DNA of 64,000 nt from RHLJ01 sp963974345. Its GTDB lineage: Bacteria > Bacteroidota > Rhodothermia > Balneolales > Balneolaceae. Positions 36,778-45,669 of this stretch are shown one piece after another; within the stretch, counting starts at the first letter, position 1, and the number at the start of each line of letters is the position of its first letter. Location of the stretch: NCBI GenBank assembly GCA_963974345.1, contig CAXBBW010000002.1:62001-126000 (forward strand), in the 5' to 3' direction. Made by a program: the position numbers and the translations under genes. Below the pieces are notes generated by a model. That model did not search any database. It had not been told where the DNA came from and worked only from the letters and a program-made list of their open reading frames with translations.

Positions 36778-39612
36778 ATGAATAAGACCTATTTCACTCT
36801 CTTTGCTATTTTTACGCTATTCTTTTTAATCTCTTCTTGTACTACTCAAAAACAGGAGTTCTCTGTTGAGTATGAAAAAATCACTCTTGATAATGGACTT
36901 GAAGTAATTTTCCACCAAGATGATTCAGATCCTGTAACTGCTGTTGCACTTACATTTCATGTAGGATCCTCTAGGGAATTAGAAGGGAAAACGGGTTTTG
37001 CACACCTCTTCGAGCATCTACTATTTTTAGAATCAGAAAACCTTGGTAAAGGTGGGCTTGATAAAATGAGTAGTCGTATTGGTGGCTCTGGTGCAAATGG
37101 ATCAACTAGTAGAGATCGAACCAATTATTTCCAAACAGTACCTAATGATGCGTTAGAAAAAATGATCTGGGCTGAGGCTGATAAACTTGGGTACTTCATT
37201 AATACAGTAACTGAAGCAGTTGTTGCTAAAGAAAAGCAAGTAGTAAAAAATGAGAAAAGGCAAGGGGTTGACAATCAACCATACGGACATGCTAACTATG
37301 TAATCGGTAAGAATTTGTATTCCGAAGATCATCCATATAACTGGCAAGTTATTGGTTCGCTTGAAGACCTACAGAATGCAACACTTGCGGATGTTAAAGA
37401 CTTTTATAATAAGTGGTATGTACCAAACAATGCTACATTAGTTATTGCAGGTGATTTTGATGTTGAGCAAGCTAAAGAATGGGTACATAAGTATTTTGAT
37501 GAGATACCACGTGGCGAGGAAATAACTCCTCTCCCTGATCAACTCGCTACTTTAAGCGAAACCAAGAAGTTATATTATGAAGATAATTTTGCTCGTCTTC
37601 CAGAACTTCGGATGGTATGGCCTGGAGTTGATTTGTATCACCCTGATGCTTACCCGTTGGATATTTTATCACAGCTATTAGCTTCTGGGAAAAAAGCTCC
37701 ATTAAATAAAGTACTTATTGATGAGAAAGAGCTTACTTCGAATGTGTTTATGAGAAATAGTAATTCTGAACTGTCTGGAGAGGTTTCTCTCATTGTACGT
37801 GCTTTCCCAAATACAGATTTAAATACCGTTGAAGATGCCATCGACGAAGCGTTCACAAGGTTCGAGGAAGAAGGATTCACCGAGGCTGATTTGAATAGAA
37901 TAAAAGCTGGAATTGAAACTCAGTTTTATAATGGTCTTTCAAGCGTACTTGGTAAAGCTTTTAATTTAGCTCAGTATAATATTTTTGCTGATAATCCAGG
38001 ATACATAAACGAAGATATCAAGAAAACACTTGCAGTAACTAAGGAAGATGTTATTAGAGTTTATGAGCAGTATATAAAGGGCAAGGACTTTGTAGCTACT
38101 AGTTTTGTTCCTCAAGGTCAAGCAGAGCTAACACTAGATGGATCAGAACTTGCAGAAGTGGTTGAAGAAGCAATTACAACAAGTGGTACTAATGAATCTT
38201 TCACCCTTCCAGAAGAGACAGCTTATGAAAGAACTCCATCTAGTTTTGATCGCTCTCTTGAACCTCCATATGGTACAAATAGTGATGTTAAAGTTCCTAG
38301 TGTTTGGGAAGATGAACTTAGTAATGGCATTACTATTCACGGAATTGAAAATAGTGAACTTCCTCTCGTTCAATTTGAATTAAAAATTGATGGTGGTTTA
38401 TTACTTGATAACCCTCAGAAAATAGGTGTTGCTAACCTTGTTGCAGAGCTTATGACTAGAGGTACCGCGAATAAAACACCGCAACAGCTTGAAGAAGCTA
38501 TTGATGAATTAGGTGCTAATATTAACATTAATTCTGGTCAACAAAGCATTAGTATAACTGGAAATACACTTTCGAGAAATTATGCCAAAACGATGGCTTT
38601 AGTTCAAGAAATGTTATTGGAACCTCGCTGGGATGAAACCGAGTTTGAACTTGCAAAACAAAGTACACTAAGCCAAATAGCAGGACAAAGTGCAAACCCA
38701 AACAGTATTGCAAACAACACATACAATAAATTACTCTATGGAGAGGATAACATTCTTTCAAATAACCCAATTGGTACCACTAGAAGTGTCGAATCAATTA
38801 CTCTAGATGACCTAAAAGCATATTATGAAGAAAACTTTTCCCCTAGCCTCGCCAGTTTTCTAGTAGTAGGTTCTGTTACTCCGAAAGAAGTAATGAACTC
38901 GCTTTCAGGTATAGAATCAGGTTGGGAATCGAATGAAGTTATTCTTCCTGAACTAACTTTTGCTGATACTCCAAATGAATCTAGAGTGTACTTCTATGAT
39001 GTTCCTGATGCTAAACAATCAGTTATTCGGTTTGGCTATTTAGCTATGCCAGAAACTGACCCTGATTTCTATTCTGCTACCGTTATGAATTATATACTTG
39101 GAGGTGGAGGATTTGCTTCTCGCTTTACTCAGGAACTTCGTGAGGGAAAAGGATATACCTACGGAATTGGTTCTGGCTTTAATGGTTCAGAGCTACCTGG
39201 TCCTTTTACTATTAGTAGTGGTGTTCGAACCAATGTTACGTATGAATCTGCTGCATTGGTGAAAGAAATCCTCTCAAATTATCCAGAAACATTTACTGAA
39301 CAAGACCTTGAAACCACAAAGAGCTTCTTACTGAAAAGTAATGCTCGCCGGTTCGAAACATTGGGAGCTAAACTTAATATGCTTGAGAATATGAGTGATT
39401 ATGGATGGTCTGCCGCATATGTAAAAGATAGAGAGCAAACTGTTAAAGACATTACTATTGATCGAATTTCTGAATTAGCAGAGGAGTATGCTAATCCGAA
39501 TAAAATGATTTATCTAGTAGTTGGTGATGCTAAAACACAATTAGATCGACTTGAAGCCCTTGGATTTGGAAAACCAATTCTGATAAGTCAAGACTTTAAA
39601 GAAGGAAACTAG
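36778..39612 (+). CDS. M16 family zinc metalloprotease lipoprotein
   Basis: The start at 36778 opens MNKTYFTLFAIFTLFFLISSC, a lipoprotein signal with lipobox Cys 21; the frame from 36670 is 36 residues longer and lacks a sensible signal. The 944-residue protein has two M16-like halves. The first carries the inverted zinc motif HLFEH (H76-E79-H80) and the downstream KNEKRQ glutamate, so it is probably active. The second (about residues 500-940) is the catalytically silent partner half with GGGGFASRFTQELREGKGYTYG. It should act as an envelope pitrilysin-type peptidase. A DUF985 cupin gene follows after 65 bp. Confidence 0.94.
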   Translation: MNKTYFTLFAIFTLFFLISSCTTQKQEFSVEYEKITLDNGLEVIFHQDDSDPVTAVALTFHVGSSRELEGKTGFAHLFEHLLFLESENLGKGGLDKMSSRIGGSGANGSTSRDRTNYFQTVPNDALEKMIWAEADKLGYFINTVTEAVVAKEKQVVKNEKRQGVDNQPYGHANYVIGKNLYSEDHPYNWQVIGSLEDLQNATLADVKDFYNKWYVPNNATLVIAGDFDVEQAKEWVHKYFDEIPRGEEITPLPDQLATLSETKKLYYEDNFARLPELRMVWPGVDLYHPDAYPLDILSQLLASGKKAPLNKVLIDEKELTSNVFMRNSNSELSGEVSLIVRAFPNTDLNTVEDAIDEAFTRFEEEGFTEADLNRIKAGIETQFYNGLSSVLGKAFNLAQYNIFADNPGYINEDIKKTLAVTKEDVIRVYEQYIKGKDFVATSFVPQGQAELTLDGSELAEVVEEAITTSGTNESFTLPEETAYERTPSSFDRSLEPPYGTNSDVKVPSVWEDELSNGITIHGIENSELPLVQFELKIDGGLLLDNPQKIGVANLVAELMTRGTANKTPQQLEEAIDELGANININSGQQSISITGNTLSRNYAKTMALVQEMLLEPRWDETEFELAKQSTLSQIAGQSANPNSIANNTYNKLLYGEDNILSNNPIGTTRSVESITLDDLKAYYEENFSPSLASFLVVGSVTPKEVMNSLSGIESGWESNEVILPELTFADTPNESRVYFYDVPDAKQSVIRFGYLAMPETDPDFYSATVMNYILGGGGFASRFTQELREGKGYTYGIGSGFNGSELPGPFTISSGVRTNVTYESAALVKEILSNYPETFTEQDLETTKSFLLKSNARRFETLGAKLNMLENMSDYGWSAAYVKDREQTVKDITIDRISELAEEYANPNKMIYLVVGDAKTQLDRLEALGFGKPILISQDFKEGN

Positions 39613-39677
39613 AATAACATCTAAATATGGTTTTCTAAACACGTAGCATATTTTACTTCTAATTTTAGAGGTAATTG

Positions 39678-40262
39678 ATGAAGCATTCTTTTATAATTAA
39701 GAGATTGCTTCTTTTTTTTATAATCACTCACCTTTGTAAAGGTAACTCAAGAAAAATGCATCACCGAATTCAAGAACTTGTAACTCAACTCAATCTTCAA
39801 GAACATGTAGAAGGCGGTTTCTATAAAGAAACGTACCGAAGTTCTGGTATCATAAAAAAAGGAAGTACTCTCGAGGTATTTGGTGGTGATCGTAATTACT
39901 CTACAGGGATATTCTTCTTACTTACTTCGGATACTTTTTCAGCATTTCATCGAATCAAGCAAGATGAAATGTGGCATTTTTATGAAGGCTCTCCTCTTAC
40001 TATTCATATGATTGATGAAAATGGGGATTATTCTTTTCAAAGATTAGGGCTGGATTTAAGTGGTGGTGAATTACCACAATTTACTGTCCCAAAAAATACA
40101 TGGTTTGCTTCAGAGATAGAAGATCCAAATACCTATTGCCTAACTGGATGCACTGTTTCCCCAGGTTTTGATTTTGCCGATTTTGAACTTGCGGAAAGAA
40201 AAGAACTCATCGAAGCTTTTCCTGAATATAAAGAGGTAATACATCGATTAACTAGGTATTGA
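39678..40262 (+). CDS. DUF985 (RmlC-like cupin) family protein
   Basis: The cupin domain, from MHHRIQELVTQLNLQEH on, includes YKETYRSSG, the FHRIKQDEMWHFYEG motif with the metal/sugar-binding His cluster, and GCTVSPGFDFADFEL. Cupins of this family (DUF985) are of unknown activity. Two starts are possible. ATG at 39678 has AGAGG at good spacing but adds 26 residues with a hydrophobic stretch; the ATG at 39756 gives the usual cytosolic protein. I list the SD-supported start and leave the other open. Confidence 0.8.
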   Translation: MKHSFIIKRLLLFFIITHLCKGNSRKMHHRIQELVTQLNLQEHVEGGFYKETYRSSGIIKKGSTLEVFGGDRNYSTGIFFLLTSDTFSAFHRIKQDEMWHFYEGSPLTIHMIDENGDYSFQRLGLDLSGGELPQFTVPKNTWFASEIEDPNTYCLTGCTVSPGFDFADFELAERKELIEAFPEYKEVIHRLTRY

Positions 40263-40361
40263 AAAGTCAATCCTTTATACCCTCCATTCTCTAAAAACGA
40301 AGCTAAGCTATAAATCGAAATTTTAAATTTGTTTGTAAACGAAAGAATACGAAATCATAAA

Positions 40362-40393
40362 AAAAGCCTCTTGAATTACTCCAAGAGGCTTTA
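40362..40393 (-). terminator. Terminator of the DUF305-LVIVD operon
   Basis: A perfect 11-bp stem AAAGCCTCTTG / CAAGAGGCTTT with an 8-nt loop. Read on the reverse strand it is followed by a run of seven T. It lies directly after the LVIVD lipoprotein stop. Confidence 0.85.
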
Positions 40394-40414
40394 AATTAAA
40401 TAAACTTCAATTGA

Positions 40415-42397
40415 TTACATTGAAGCTAAGTCTTTTAGTGTACTTGCAAGCTTATTCACTTTTTCAGAATCTTTAGCTGAGCTTGCCATTTCACCAAGTT
40501 CTTCAGCAAGTTGAGAAAATATCTTTGATTTTGCTTTTGATGAAGAAACATCCGCATTAGCTAACCCTTGTCGTAAAGAAGTAAGACTGGCAGCATCAAG
40601 ACCTTTTTCACGATCTAACTGATCAACATATGCCTTAGCAAGCGCGGTAGTTGATGGCCATACAAACATTGGATGCCCTTGAGCATTTAAATAATCCCAT
40701 TGAACAGTTTTTGCAGCTGCAATTTCATTTTCAGTTAAGTAAGGACTTGGTTTGAGATCAAAAATATCAAGACCTCGAGCAATTTCTGAACTTACAATTA
40801 AACCATTGTACCAGTATACTGACCAACTTCCACCCATTTGCATTCTGTCTGGACTTACAGGTCCACGATCTTGAAATGCTATTTCTGTAGGATTGCTTGG
40901 GTCTGTCCAATCAAAGATCGAAATTCCACCTTGATACCATGCTTGAACCATAATATCACGACCTGGAACAGGAATCATAGAACCATTATGAGCTACGCAA
41001 TTTTCCTGAACAGTTTGAGGCGCTGGTAATTTATAGTATTCTACAAAATCAAGTTTCCCATCATTGATGCTAAATATTGCATTTGCTCCCCATTCTTTTG
41101 GATCACTTTCACGACATTTTGGCTGTCCGCCGCCACCCCATTCATCTGTAAATAATACTTTGCTACCATCATTTGAAAAAGTAGCTGAATGCCAATAAGA
41201 AAAATTCGAATCCGCAACAGCATCAATTCTTACTGGGTTTGCTGGGTCTTTGATATCAAGAAGTAAACCATAGCCTTCACAAGCTCCACCTGCTAATCCA
41301 ATTTCTGGATAAAGAGTGATATCATGACATTGGTCTGGACCTCTTTGACTTCCAGAATTACTTGGGAATAAAGCATTAATTATCTCAGTTGCATTTTCTC
41401 TTAAGTAAAGGGAATCTTCTGCAGTTACTTCATCTCCACCACGTTCTTCTACAATACCAGCAAGAATACGTCTTGCAAAACCACCCGAAAGTACTCTTTC
41501 AGAACCATTTCTCATATAGGTAAATGCACCATTTGCTTTTGCTTCTTCCATTGATGCAATATCTGCAGGAGCTGGCCCATGACTAGGAGCAGCTACTAAG
41601 TCTTCAAAAATTCTTGGAGAACTTACAATTGCTGCGTCTTCTGGTGAAGCTAATGGTACTTTGATTACTTCAATTCTAAATAATGGAGAGTTAGGATCTT
41701 CATCTGGTGTTAAATCATTACAGCCAGCAAGTTCTTCTTCAGGACGTACACCAGCAGAGCCAGAAACGTAGATATAAACATTGTCATTATCATCAGGATC
41801 TTTCAATACAGAGTGGGTATGAGAGCCACGGCATGTTTGAACGTTTGCGATATATTGAGGATCGGTAATATCAGTAATATCAAAAATTCTAATACCTCTA
41901 AGTCTTACTTCACTTACTGCTTCCTGAACACCTTCAGTACCACAATCAATTCTACCACTTGATCCTTCTCCAGAGATAAAAAGAAGATCTCCATATACAG
42001 ATACATCACTTTGAGATGCTGGGCATAAATAATCTTTTACTAATTCAGGAGAAGTCGGATTTGAAATATCCCAAATCATAACCCCATTGTAATTACCTTG
42101 GATAGCATATGAACCTTTAAAAGCCAAGTCAGAATTTGTAACTCCAACAAAATCTTTTGCTGGAGGTGTTTCTGAAAGCTTTTCAAGATTCCAGATTGCT
42201 TCACCAGCATCAAATAGTCCCGCAGATAATCCAACTCTCGGATCAGGGCTCGGTGGTGTTACTTCATTAAGTGTAGCTACTTGTGGAGCTGTAAACGGAA
42301 CCTGAACCATTGGTTCTGATGATGAGCATCCATATGCTACTAATAGCATTGTGAAAAGTCCCAATCTTGTAAGACTTTTAATAGTATAATTTTTCAT
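40415..42397 (-). CDS. LVIVD-repeat lipoprotein (beta-propeller-like)
   Basis: The 660-residue protein has a lipoprotein signal (lipobox VAYGC). The body has LVIVD-type repeats (GVMIWDISNPTSPELV, IRIFDITDITDPQYIA, SIFDWTDPSNPTEIA, GLDIFDLKPSPYL) of the kind that form beta-propellers on the cell surface. Four Cys are spread in the middle (CRGSHTHS, AGGACEGYG, QENCVAHNG). A helical C-terminal tail follows (DASSLTSLRQGLANADVSSSK). It is downstream of a DUF305 lipoprotein with 54 bp between, ending at a terminator. LVIVD and DUF305 together suggest a surface module, possibly for metal or oxidative stress, but this is not proven. Confidence 0.8.
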   Translation of the reverse strand: MKNYTIKSLTRLGLFTMLLVAYGCSSSEPMVQVPFTAPQVATLNEVTPPSPDPRVGLSAGLFDAGEAIWNLEKLSETPPAKDFVGVTNSDLAFKGSYAIQGNYNGVMIWDISNPTSPELVKDYLCPASQSDVSVYGDLLFISGEGSSGRIDCGTEGVQEAVSEVRLRGIRIFDITDITDPQYIANVQTCRGSHTHSVLKDPDDNDNVYIYVSGSAGVRPEEELAGCNDLTPDEDPNSPLFRIEVIKVPLASPEDAAIVSSPRIFEDLVAAPSHGPAPADIASMEEAKANGAFTYMRNGSERVLSGGFARRILAGIVEERGGDEVTAEDSLYLRENATEIINALFPSNSGSQRGPDQCHDITLYPEIGLAGGACEGYGLLLDIKDPANPVRIDAVADSNFSYWHSATFSNDGSKVLFTDEWGGGGQPKCRESDPKEWGANAIFSINDGKLDFVEYYKLPAPQTVQENCVAHNGSMIPVPGRDIMVQAWYQGGISIFDWTDPSNPTEIAFQDRGPVSPDRMQMGGSWSVYWYNGLIVSSEIARGLDIFDLKPSPYLTENEIAAAKTVQWDYLNAQGHPMFVWPSTTALAKAYVDQLDREKGLDAASLTSLRQGLANADVSSSKAKSKIFSQLAEELGEMASSAKDSEKVNKLASTLKDLASM

Positions 42398-42451
42398 ACT
42401 TCTTATTATAGTTTGTTTTATTTATTGGAAATGTTCTTTGTTCAAGAGTTT

Positions 42452-43165
42452 CTATTTCAAATCTTTAGATGCTTCCATTTCGAAAAGCATTAGTTTCATT
42501 CTCTCTATTTCAGTGATTTGATCAACATTAATGTCTGCAGATATTTTAAAAGCTTCTTCGTCTTGTACAGCTCCATCTGTACTAATTAATTCTTCTACCA
42601 TAGAAGTTGCACCTTTATGGTGTTGAATCATATACGTTAAAAAAAGTCTGTCGAACTCTTTTCCTTTTGCCTCAGATAACTCGACTAACTGATCCTGTGT
42701 AAGCATCCCTACCATGGTCATATGATTCATGTGATCCATTCCTGGTCCATGTATCATTAAATTTAAGCCTTCAATATGAACTTCGGGCACTGGTTGGTCG
42801 CGATCTTTAAGCCATGTTTGCATGGTCTTTATCTCATCTTTTTGCGCGTTGATAATTCTAGATGACAACGTTTGAATTTGTGGACTCGCTCCATTTTTTG
42901 GCGCTAAATCTGACATTATCAATGCCTGAGCATGATGACCTATCATCATTGTCATAAATTTAACATCTGCGGCTGTAAAGTTCATTCTTGAACTGTCGAT
43001 TCGAGCCCAGTACAGAGCTTCTAAATCAGAACTATTGGAAGTTGAAGTACTTTCTTGCGTTCTTTCGCTTAATGTTTCAGTTGCGGTTTTTTCTGAGCTT
43101 TTACATGCAAGTACTAAGCCTACAACAAGCACAGATAAGAATAGTTTATTAATTCTAAAACTCAC
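42452..43165 (-). CDS. DUF305 domain lipoprotein
   Basis: The 237-residue protein has a lipoprotein signal (VGLVLACKSSE), a Ser/Thr-rich linker, and a DUF305 domain with the His-rich first helix MTMMIGHHAQALIM and the second half TYMIQHHKGATSMVEELI; GPGMDHMNHMTMVG adds a further Met/His cluster. The paired HH motifs and Met/His content are typical of copper- or metal-linked DUF305 proteins, which are ferritin-like helical bundles. It is the first gene of the pair with the LVIVD lipoprotein. Confidence 0.88.
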   Translation of the reverse strand: MSFRINKLFLSVLVVGLVLACKSSEKTATETLSERTQESTSTSNSSDLEALYWARIDSSRMNFTAADVKFMTMMIGHHAQALIMSDLAPKNGASPQIQTLSSRIINAQKDEIKTMQTWLKDRDQPVPEVHIEGLNLMIHGPGMDHMNHMTMVGMLTQDQLVELSEAKGKEFDRLFLTYMIQHHKGATSMVEELISTDGAVQDEEAFKISADINVDQITEIERMKLMLFEMEASKDLK

Positions 43166-43274
43166 TGTTATTAACTTTTTTATGTGGAAATCTTTGATTG
43201 CTTAACAATAGCTTATAATAAGCTCAATCTAAGAGAAAAACCATTTTCATAACTTAGATTCTATATCTTTTTAC

Positions 43275-43336
43275 GATATCGAGTTCGTTGAAAATTTTGC
43301 TAACATAAAGTTCCCGATATCAACGCTCTCGATATA
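43275..43336. repeat. GATATCGAG inverted repeat upstream of the phosphohexomutase gene
   Basis: GATATCGAG (43275-43283) and CTCGATATA (43328-43336) are inverted copies (8 of 9), with another CGATATC between them (43315-43321). The 225-bp stretch 43166-43390 between divergent genes is otherwise AT-rich with no clear features. Confidence 0.3.
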
Positions 43337-43390
43337 TATTTTAAATTTATATATTCACTATTCAATCTTTTCAATTCTCAAAAAATAACT

Positions 43391-45127
43391 ATGAGTACTA
43401 TAGATCCTGCTGTACAAGAAAAAATCAATGACTGGCTTAATGGAGGATATGACGCTGAAACAAAAGCTTCTATACAAAAAATGCTTGATAATAAGCAGTA
43501 CACTGAACTCACTGATGCCTTTTATAAAGACTTAGAATTTGGAACTGGTGGTCTTCGCGGTATTATGGGAATTGGATCAAACCGAGTTAATAAATACACA
43601 TTCGGAGCTGCTACACAAGGACTGAGTAATTTTCTAAAAAAAACTTATCCAAATGAGGAGATCAAAGTAGCTATTGCTTATGATTGTCGGAATAATTCAG
43701 ACACGCTTGCAAAGGTTGTTGCGGATGTCTTTTCAGCAAATGGAATTTATGTATACTTTTTTGAAGCACTCCGACCTACTCCAGAGCTTTCATTTGCAAT
43801 TAGAGAGTTAGGTTGCAAAAGTGGGGTCGTGTTAACAGCATCTCATAATCCCAAAGAGTATAACGGCTATAAAGCATATGGTAATGACGGTGGTCAATTT
43901 GTAGCTCCGTACGATAAAATGGTGATGGAAGAAGTACAGAGAATCACCGATGTTGAGGATATTAAATTCAATAGAGTTGAAGAAAATATTGAACCCATCG
44001 GCAAAGAAATTGATGATCGCTTTCTAGATGAATTAGTGAAACTTTCCGTTTCTAAAGAGGCCATTCAAAACCAAAAAGATATTAGTATTGTATTCTCACC
44101 AATTCATGGTACCGGAGGAGTTTCAGTACCGCCTGCACTTAAAGCTTACGGCTTCGAAAATGTAACATTAGTAGATGAGCAAATGGTTGTAGATGGTAAC
44201 TTCCCCACCGTTGTATACCCAAACCCTGAAGAACAAGATGCTTTGAGTATGGCAATGGCTAAGGCTAAAGAAATTGATGCTGAATTAGTCATGGCTACAG
44301 ATCCCGACGCAGATCGCGTGGGAATAGCTGTAAAGAATGATAAAGGTGAATGGATTCTTTTCAATGGAAATATGACTGGCACTTTGATCATCAACTATAT
44401 GCTTACCGCGTGGAAAAATGCAGGGAAGTTGACTGGTAATCAATACATCGTTAAAACCGTTGTTACTTCTTATTTAATTGATCGAATTGCAGATTCCTAT
44501 GGAGTTGAGTGCTACAATACACTTACAGGATTCAAATATATTGGTGAGCTAATGACCAAATTTGAAGGTAAAAAGGAGTTCATTGTTGGTGGAGAAGAAA
44601 GCTATGGTTACCTCATTGGTGGCCATGTTCGTGATAAAGATGCCGTAGTTTCTTCGGCTATAATTGCAGAAATGGCAGCCTATTATAAAGATAATGGTAG
44701 TAGCCTTTTTGAAGCTTTGGTAGACATGTACGTAGAACATGGTTTCTTCAAAGAGAAATTAGTTTCCGTAACTAAGAAGGGAAAGTCAGGTGCTGAAGAA
44801 ATTCAGCAGATGATGGCTGATTACCGAAGTAATCCACCAAAAACTTTGGGAGGTTCTAAACTTGTAACTCTAAAAGACTATCAAACCCAAGAAGAAAAAA
44901 ATCTCGTAACTGGAAAAATTACTCCAATCGATTTACCTAAGGCAAATGTGCTGCAATTCATCACTGATGATGGTGGAATAATTTCTGCACGTCCTTCAGG
45001 AACAGAGCCTAAAATAAAATTCTATTGCAGTGTTAACACAGCATTAGAAAGTGCAGATAAATACTATGAAACTGCTGCTTCATTAGATTTTGTGATAGAC
45101 TCTATCTTGAAAGATTTAGGTGTTTAG
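43391..45127 (+). CDS. Phosphohexomutase (phosphoglucomutase/phosphomannomutase)
   Basis: Interconverts hexose 1- and 6-phosphates. The 578-residue length matches the phospho-sugar mutase subgroup with a longer N-terminus. Motifs are the phosphoserine loop TASHNPKEYNGYKAYG, the metal loop DPDADRVGI, the sugar-binding GGEESYGYLIGG and the phosphate-binding RPSGTEPKIKFYCS. A small secreted protein follows on the same strand. Confidence 0.95.
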   Translation: MSTIDPAVQEKINDWLNGGYDAETKASIQKMLDNKQYTELTDAFYKDLEFGTGGLRGIMGIGSNRVNKYTFGAATQGLSNFLKKTYPNEEIKVAIAYDCRNNSDTLAKVVADVFSANGIYVYFFEALRPTPELSFAIRELGCKSGVVLTASHNPKEYNGYKAYGNDGGQFVAPYDKMVMEEVQRITDVEDIKFNRVEENIEPIGKEIDDRFLDELVKLSVSKEAIQNQKDISIVFSPIHGTGGVSVPPALKAYGFENVTLVDEQMVVDGNFPTVVYPNPEEQDALSMAMAKAKEIDAELVMATDPDADRVGIAVKNDKGEWILFNGNMTGTLIINYMLTAWKNAGKLTGNQYIVKTVVTSYLIDRIADSYGVECYNTLTGFKYIGELMTKFEGKKEFIVGGEESYGYLIGGHVRDKDAVVSSAIIAEMAAYYKDNGSSLFEALVDMYVEHGFFKEKLVSVTKKGKSGAEEIQQMMADYRSNPPKTLGGSKLVTLKDYQTQEEKNLVTGKITPIDLPKANVLQFITDDGGIISARPSGTEPKIKFYCSVNTALESADKYYETAASLDFVIDSILKDLGV

Positions 45128-45207
45128 TAATAAAATAATCAGACTTTCAGATTTTATTTTCAATATAATGTGATCGAAAATTATTATAATAACGGGGTAA
45201 ATTACTT

Positions 45208-45633
45208 ATGAAAAAACATCTATTAATCCTTTTCTTTTTAGCAGTTTCCAGTAGCTCAATTATTGCACAATCCTATACTGAAATTGTCTGGGAGCAAATC
45301 CAAAATGCCTACGAAGAAAATGCTGATGAAGGGTATTCTGTTAAAAACTACATTATTGGAACCATTAGTGAAGACGATGACAATATTTGGACATTCTATT
45401 TTTCAAGTAGTAAAGAATATCTTATTGAAGGATTTTGCGATGAAGATTGCGATGATTTAGACCTATATCTTCTCGATTCTGATGGCGATCAATTGGATAG
45501 CGATACTGAGGAAGATGATTATCCAATTATTTACTTTGAGCCAGATGCATCAAGTACATATTCTATTAAAGTTTCTATGTACTCTTGTGAGGTAGAGCCT
45601 TGTTACTTCGGGCTCGCAATTTTTGAGAGCTAA
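45208..45633 (+). CDS. Small acidic secreted protein, PPC-like fold possible
   Basis: The 141-residue protein has a signal peptide (ending SSSIIAQ) and a very acidic mature domain with two CxxxxC-type pairs (FCDEDCDDLDLYLLDSDGD and SCEVEPCYFG). The order of a dense Asp/Glu strand (LDLYLLDSDGDQLDSD), then FEPDASSTYSIKVSMYSC, resembles the pre-peptidase C-terminal (PPC) domain found in many secreted bacterial proteins. That is inference. It is 80 bp after the phosphohexomutase stop and ends at a shared terminator. Confidence 0.65.
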   Translation: MKKHLLILFFLAVSSSSIIAQSYTEIVWEQIQNAYEENADEGYSVKNYIIGTISEDDDNIWTFYFSSSKEYLIEGFCDEDCDDLDLYLLDSDGDQLDSDTEEDDYPIIYFEPDASSTYSIKVSMYSCEVEPCYFGLAIFES

Positions 45634-45637
45634 CTTT

Positions 45638-45669
45638 AAAAAGGCGCTTTAAAAGCACCTTTTTTTATT
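45638..45669. terminator. Bidirectional terminator
   Basis: AAAAAGGCGCTTT and AAAGCACCTTTTT form a stem with one C/A mismatch, flanked by A and T runs. It separates the convergent secreted-protein and BtuB-like genes and overlaps the last base or two before the latter's stop. Confidence 0.7.

Noticed and set aside
38138..38383. Open frames inside the M16 protease gene, both strands
   Set aside because: Fully contained in a clear gene with intact catalytic motif.
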